Source: Proteus appendicitidis
GTDB taxonomy: Bacteria; Pseudomonadota; Gammaproteobacteria; Enterobacterales; Enterobacteriaceae
Length of the DNA stretch: 64,000 nt
NCBI RefSeq assembly: GCF_030271835.1
Contig: NZ_CP127389.1
Coordinates: 3,384,001 to 3,448,000, forward strand
Reading direction: 5' to 3'
The notes below the pieces were generated by a model, which ran no database searches, was not told the origin of the DNA, and worked only from the letters and a program-made list of their open reading frames with translations. The first letter of the stretch is position 1. Every line of letters starts with the position of its first letter. This document shows, piece after piece, positions 62,110 to 64,000 of this stretch. The translations under genes and the position numbers were made by a program.

Positions 62110-63447
62110 ATGCTAAGTTTCTTTAAAACCAGAAAGGATCTGCCGCTAATAGAAGCGTCAAGTGAAAAGATCCGCGCAATATATAAAAAGCACCAATGGC
62201 AGGTCTTCTTTGGTCTTGTTCTTGGTTATGCCATGTTCTATGTGGTTCGTATGGCACTCGGTGTGGTGAAAAAACCTATGCTGGATGCAGGTATCGTAAC
62301 CACCGCTGAACTCGGTTTAATGGGTTCTGCGTTCTTCTTTACCTACGCATTTGGTAAGTTCTCTAACGGCTTCTTGTCAGATTATGCCAATATTGGACGC
62401 TTTATGTCCATCTCGTTAATTGCCTCTTCCTTTGTTTGTATCTTCATGGGAATGTCAACGGCGAGCCTGTTCTTTATCCTATTATGGGGTATTAACGGTT
62501 GGTTCCAATCTGTGGGTTCAGCACCTTCTTGTGTCTCTATCTTCCAATGGTTCTCACCAAAACAGCGCGGTACAGTTTATTCCATCTGGGGTGGCTCGCG
62601 TAACATCGGTGAAGCAATTACGTGGATCTTAACGGCAACCATAGTGAGCTTCTTCGGCTGGCGTGCAGGTTTTATCGGTGCCGGTATCGCAGGTATTGCT
62701 GCGGGTATCATCTTACTGATGATTTTAAAAGACCGTCCTCGTACTTATGGCTTACCTGATCCAGCAACCGCATATGGCGAAGAGTCAGAAGCTGTTAAAT
62801 CAAGTGATCCTAAAGAAACACGTCGCGCTCAGTTATTCGTATTAAAACAACCAACAGTGTGGATCATCGCAGCAGCATGTGCGGCTATGTATATCTCTCG
62901 CTATGCAATCAGTTCATGGGCCGTTCTTTACCTACAAGGTTCAAAAGGTTACTCACTGATTGATGCTGGTTTCGCAATGTCTACTTACCCAATCGCTGGT
63001 TTCTTCGGTGCAATCTTAGCGGGTATGGCTTCAGACAAACTGTTTAACGCTAACCGTCATATTCCAACACTCATTTATGGTATCGCCAACATCGCTGGTT
63101 TTGCACTGATGTTCTGGGGTCCACAAAGCCGTGTTATGGATGCTATTGCATTAAGTATGGTTGGTTTTGCAATGGGTGGTCTGGTTGTGTTCTTAGCCGG
63201 TTTAACGGCTTGTGACCTGATGCCGAAAAACGCAGTAGGTGCAGTAAAAGGCTTTATTGGACTGTTCGCTTACATTGCAGCATCAGCGCAAGAACTGATT
63301 TCAGCATCACTGATTAAAGTGACTCAAGTTGGTGATATCACTCACTACGACTTCACCACAGTACAGTATTTCTGGATAGGTTCTGCCATCGTTTCCATGA
63401 TTTTAGCGACGCTAGTCTGGAATGCGAAAAAAGTTACCATGGATTAA
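62110..63447 (+). CDS. pgtP: Phosphoglycerate transporter PgtP
   Basis: Major-facilitator antiporter of the organophosphate:phosphate (OPA) family, 445 residues with about 12 TM helices. Imports 2- and 3-phosphoglycerate and PEP in exchange for phosphate. Seen: the conserved FGLVLGYAMFYVVRMALGVV of TM1 with its substrate Arg, GWFQSVGSAPSCVSIFQWFS with PKQRGTVYSIWGGSRNIGEA next (family signature between TM4 and TM5), and SRYAISSWAVLYLQ in TM7. CGGAG precedes the ATG. A hairpin and then a pyruvate kinase gene follow on the same strand. Confidence 0.95.
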   Translation: MLSFFKTRKDLPLIEASSEKIRAIYKKHQWQVFFGLVLGYAMFYVVRMALGVVKKPMLDAGIVTTAELGLMGSAFFFTYAFGKFSNGFLSDYANIGRFMSISLIASSFVCIFMGMSTASLFFILLWGINGWFQSVGSAPSCVSIFQWFSPKQRGTVYSIWGGSRNIGEAITWILTATIVSFFGWRAGFIGAGIAGIAAGIILLMILKDRPRTYGLPDPATAYGEESEAVKSSDPKETRRAQLFVLKQPTVWIIAAACAAMYISRYAISSWAVLYLQGSKGYSLIDAGFAMSTYPIAGFFGAILAGMASDKLFNANRHIPTLIYGIANIAGFALMFWGPQSRVMDAIALSMVGFAMGGLVVFLAGLTACDLMPKNAVGAVKGFIGLFAYIAASAQELISASLIKVTQVGDITHYDFTTVQYFWIGSAIVSMILATLVWNAKKVTMD

Positions 63448-63470
63448 TGAATTAATTAAGTTGTCATCAA

Positions 63471-63490
63471 GGGATACCTTTGGGTATCCC
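63471..63490 (+). terminator. Hairpin between pgtP and the pyruvate kinase gene
   Basis: GGGATACC / GGTATCCC, perfect 8-bp arms with a TTTG loop, followed by TCTTTAAAAAG, between pgtP and the downstream start 23 bases away. The T-run is short, so read-through into the kinase gene is plausible. Confidence 0.75.
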
Positions 63491-63512
63491 TCTTTAAAAA
63501 GAGAATGTCATT

Positions 63513-64000
63513 ATGCGTAAGACAAAAATTGTTGCGACTCTTGGCCCGGCTAGCTGTTCAGAACAGATGATTGAAAAGCTGATTATGGCGGGTGCTAACG
63601 TATTTCGTTTAAACTTTTCACACGGCACTCGCGAACAGCATCAGGCCACAGCCGCAACTATCCGTCAGGTCGCAGAAAAACATCGTGTATTTATCGGGAT
63701 CTTAGCAGACCTGCAAGGCCCTAAAATTCGTATCGCTAACTTTAAAAATGATTCAGTTCAATTAAAACAAGGCGATAGCTTTATTCTAAATGCAGATTTA
63801 GACAGCACATTAGGCGACGAACAACAAGTTGGTTTGGACTACCCACAGCTTGTTCAAGAAGTCACACCAGGGAATATTCTGTTACTGGACGACGGTAATA
63901 TCCAATTACAAGTCAGTGCCGTAAATAATAATAAAATAGAAACCATTGTCACTGTAGGTGGAAAACTCTCTAACCGTAAAGGTATTAACTTACTCGGTGG
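63513..64000 (+). CDS. Pyruvate kinase, PykA-like (5' part, cut by window end)
   Basis: The first 162 residues of a pyruvate kinase (PEP + ADP to pyruvate + ATP). Seen: MRKTKIVATLGPASCSEQMI, GANVFRLNFSHGTREQH with the active-site Arg and Asn-Ser, GILADLQGPKIR, ILLLDDGNIQLQV in the start of the B domain, and TVGGKLSNRKGINLLGG, where the window ends. The wording is closer to E. coli PykA than PykF. It starts about 65 bases after pgtP, at an ATG without a strong ribosome site. Whether this is the only pyruvate kinase or an extra copy tied to phosphoglycerate use cannot be told from here. Confidence 0.92.
   Translation, partial: MRKTKIVATLGPASCSEQMIEKLIMAGANVFRLNFSHGTREQHQATAATIRQVAEKHRVFIGILADLQGPKIRIANFKNDSVQLKQGDSFILNADLDSTLGDEQQVGLDYPQLVQEVTPGNILLLDDGNIQLQVSAVNNNKIETIVTVGGKLSNRKGINLLG

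Overview
The window looks like a chromosomal segment of an AT-rich enterobacterium of the Proteus group (Morganellaceae). Three things suggest this: two chaperone-usher fimbrial operons of the MR/P kind with an MrpJ-type regulator, a complete chromosomal tellurite-resistance (ter) locus, and long AT-rich spacers between genes of otherwise enterobacterial type (ydeP, aes, dhaKLM, pgtABCP). The species call is inference. No tRNA, rRNA, insertion sequence or CRISPR array was seen.

Layout. 1-4.7 kb: the 5' part of a CioA-type cytochrome bd oxidase subunit I, a YdeP-family molybdopterin oxidoreductase, and a convergent LysR regulator that lacks a normal start codon. 4.9-15 kb: a MrpJ-like XRE regulator and a four-gene fimbrial operon (pilin, chaperone, usher, tip adhesin), bracketed by two paralogous chemoreceptor genes. 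15.4-16.1 kb: a HAD-IB phosphatase.

16.2-33.5 kb is one large ter supercluster. It holds terZABCDE on the minus strand, and divergently a five-gene set (ATP-grasp, PRTase-TRSP, HAD phosphatase, StiP/PELOTA PRTase-like, CitE-like aldolase) of the kind proposed to make a nucleoside-like metabolite. Then come the regulator terW, the vWA/TerD set terY1-terX-terY2-terY3, a PP2C phosphatase and a protein kinase. Short ATCAT/ATGAT palindromes lie over both divergent promoters at 20.8-21.1 kb, and a large imperfect palindrome precedes terW.

33.6-45.8 kb: a TonB-domain lipoprotein, acetyl esterase Aes, and an NrtR-type Nudix regulator divergent from an SPFH protein and an NAD-kinase-like protein, with three matching operators between them. 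Next are a methyltransferase, a complete NikABCDE-like ABC importer, a small membrane protein and an orphan Ogr-type zinc finger. 46-49.2 kb: the PTS-dependent dihydroxyacetone kinase operon dhaKLM. 49.3-55.7 kb: a seven-gene MR/P-like fimbrial operon on the minus strand, ending in an MrpH-like adhesin with a candidate three-His zinc site. 56.8-63.4 kb: the phosphoglycerate uptake system pgtABC/pgtP, followed on the same strand by the start of a pyruvate kinase gene cut by the window end.

The least explained parts are the NrtR/SPFH/NAD-kinase-like module and the wiring of the ter supercluster (metabolite genes plus vWA, phosphatase and kinase genes). These are the best places to look for undescribed biology.
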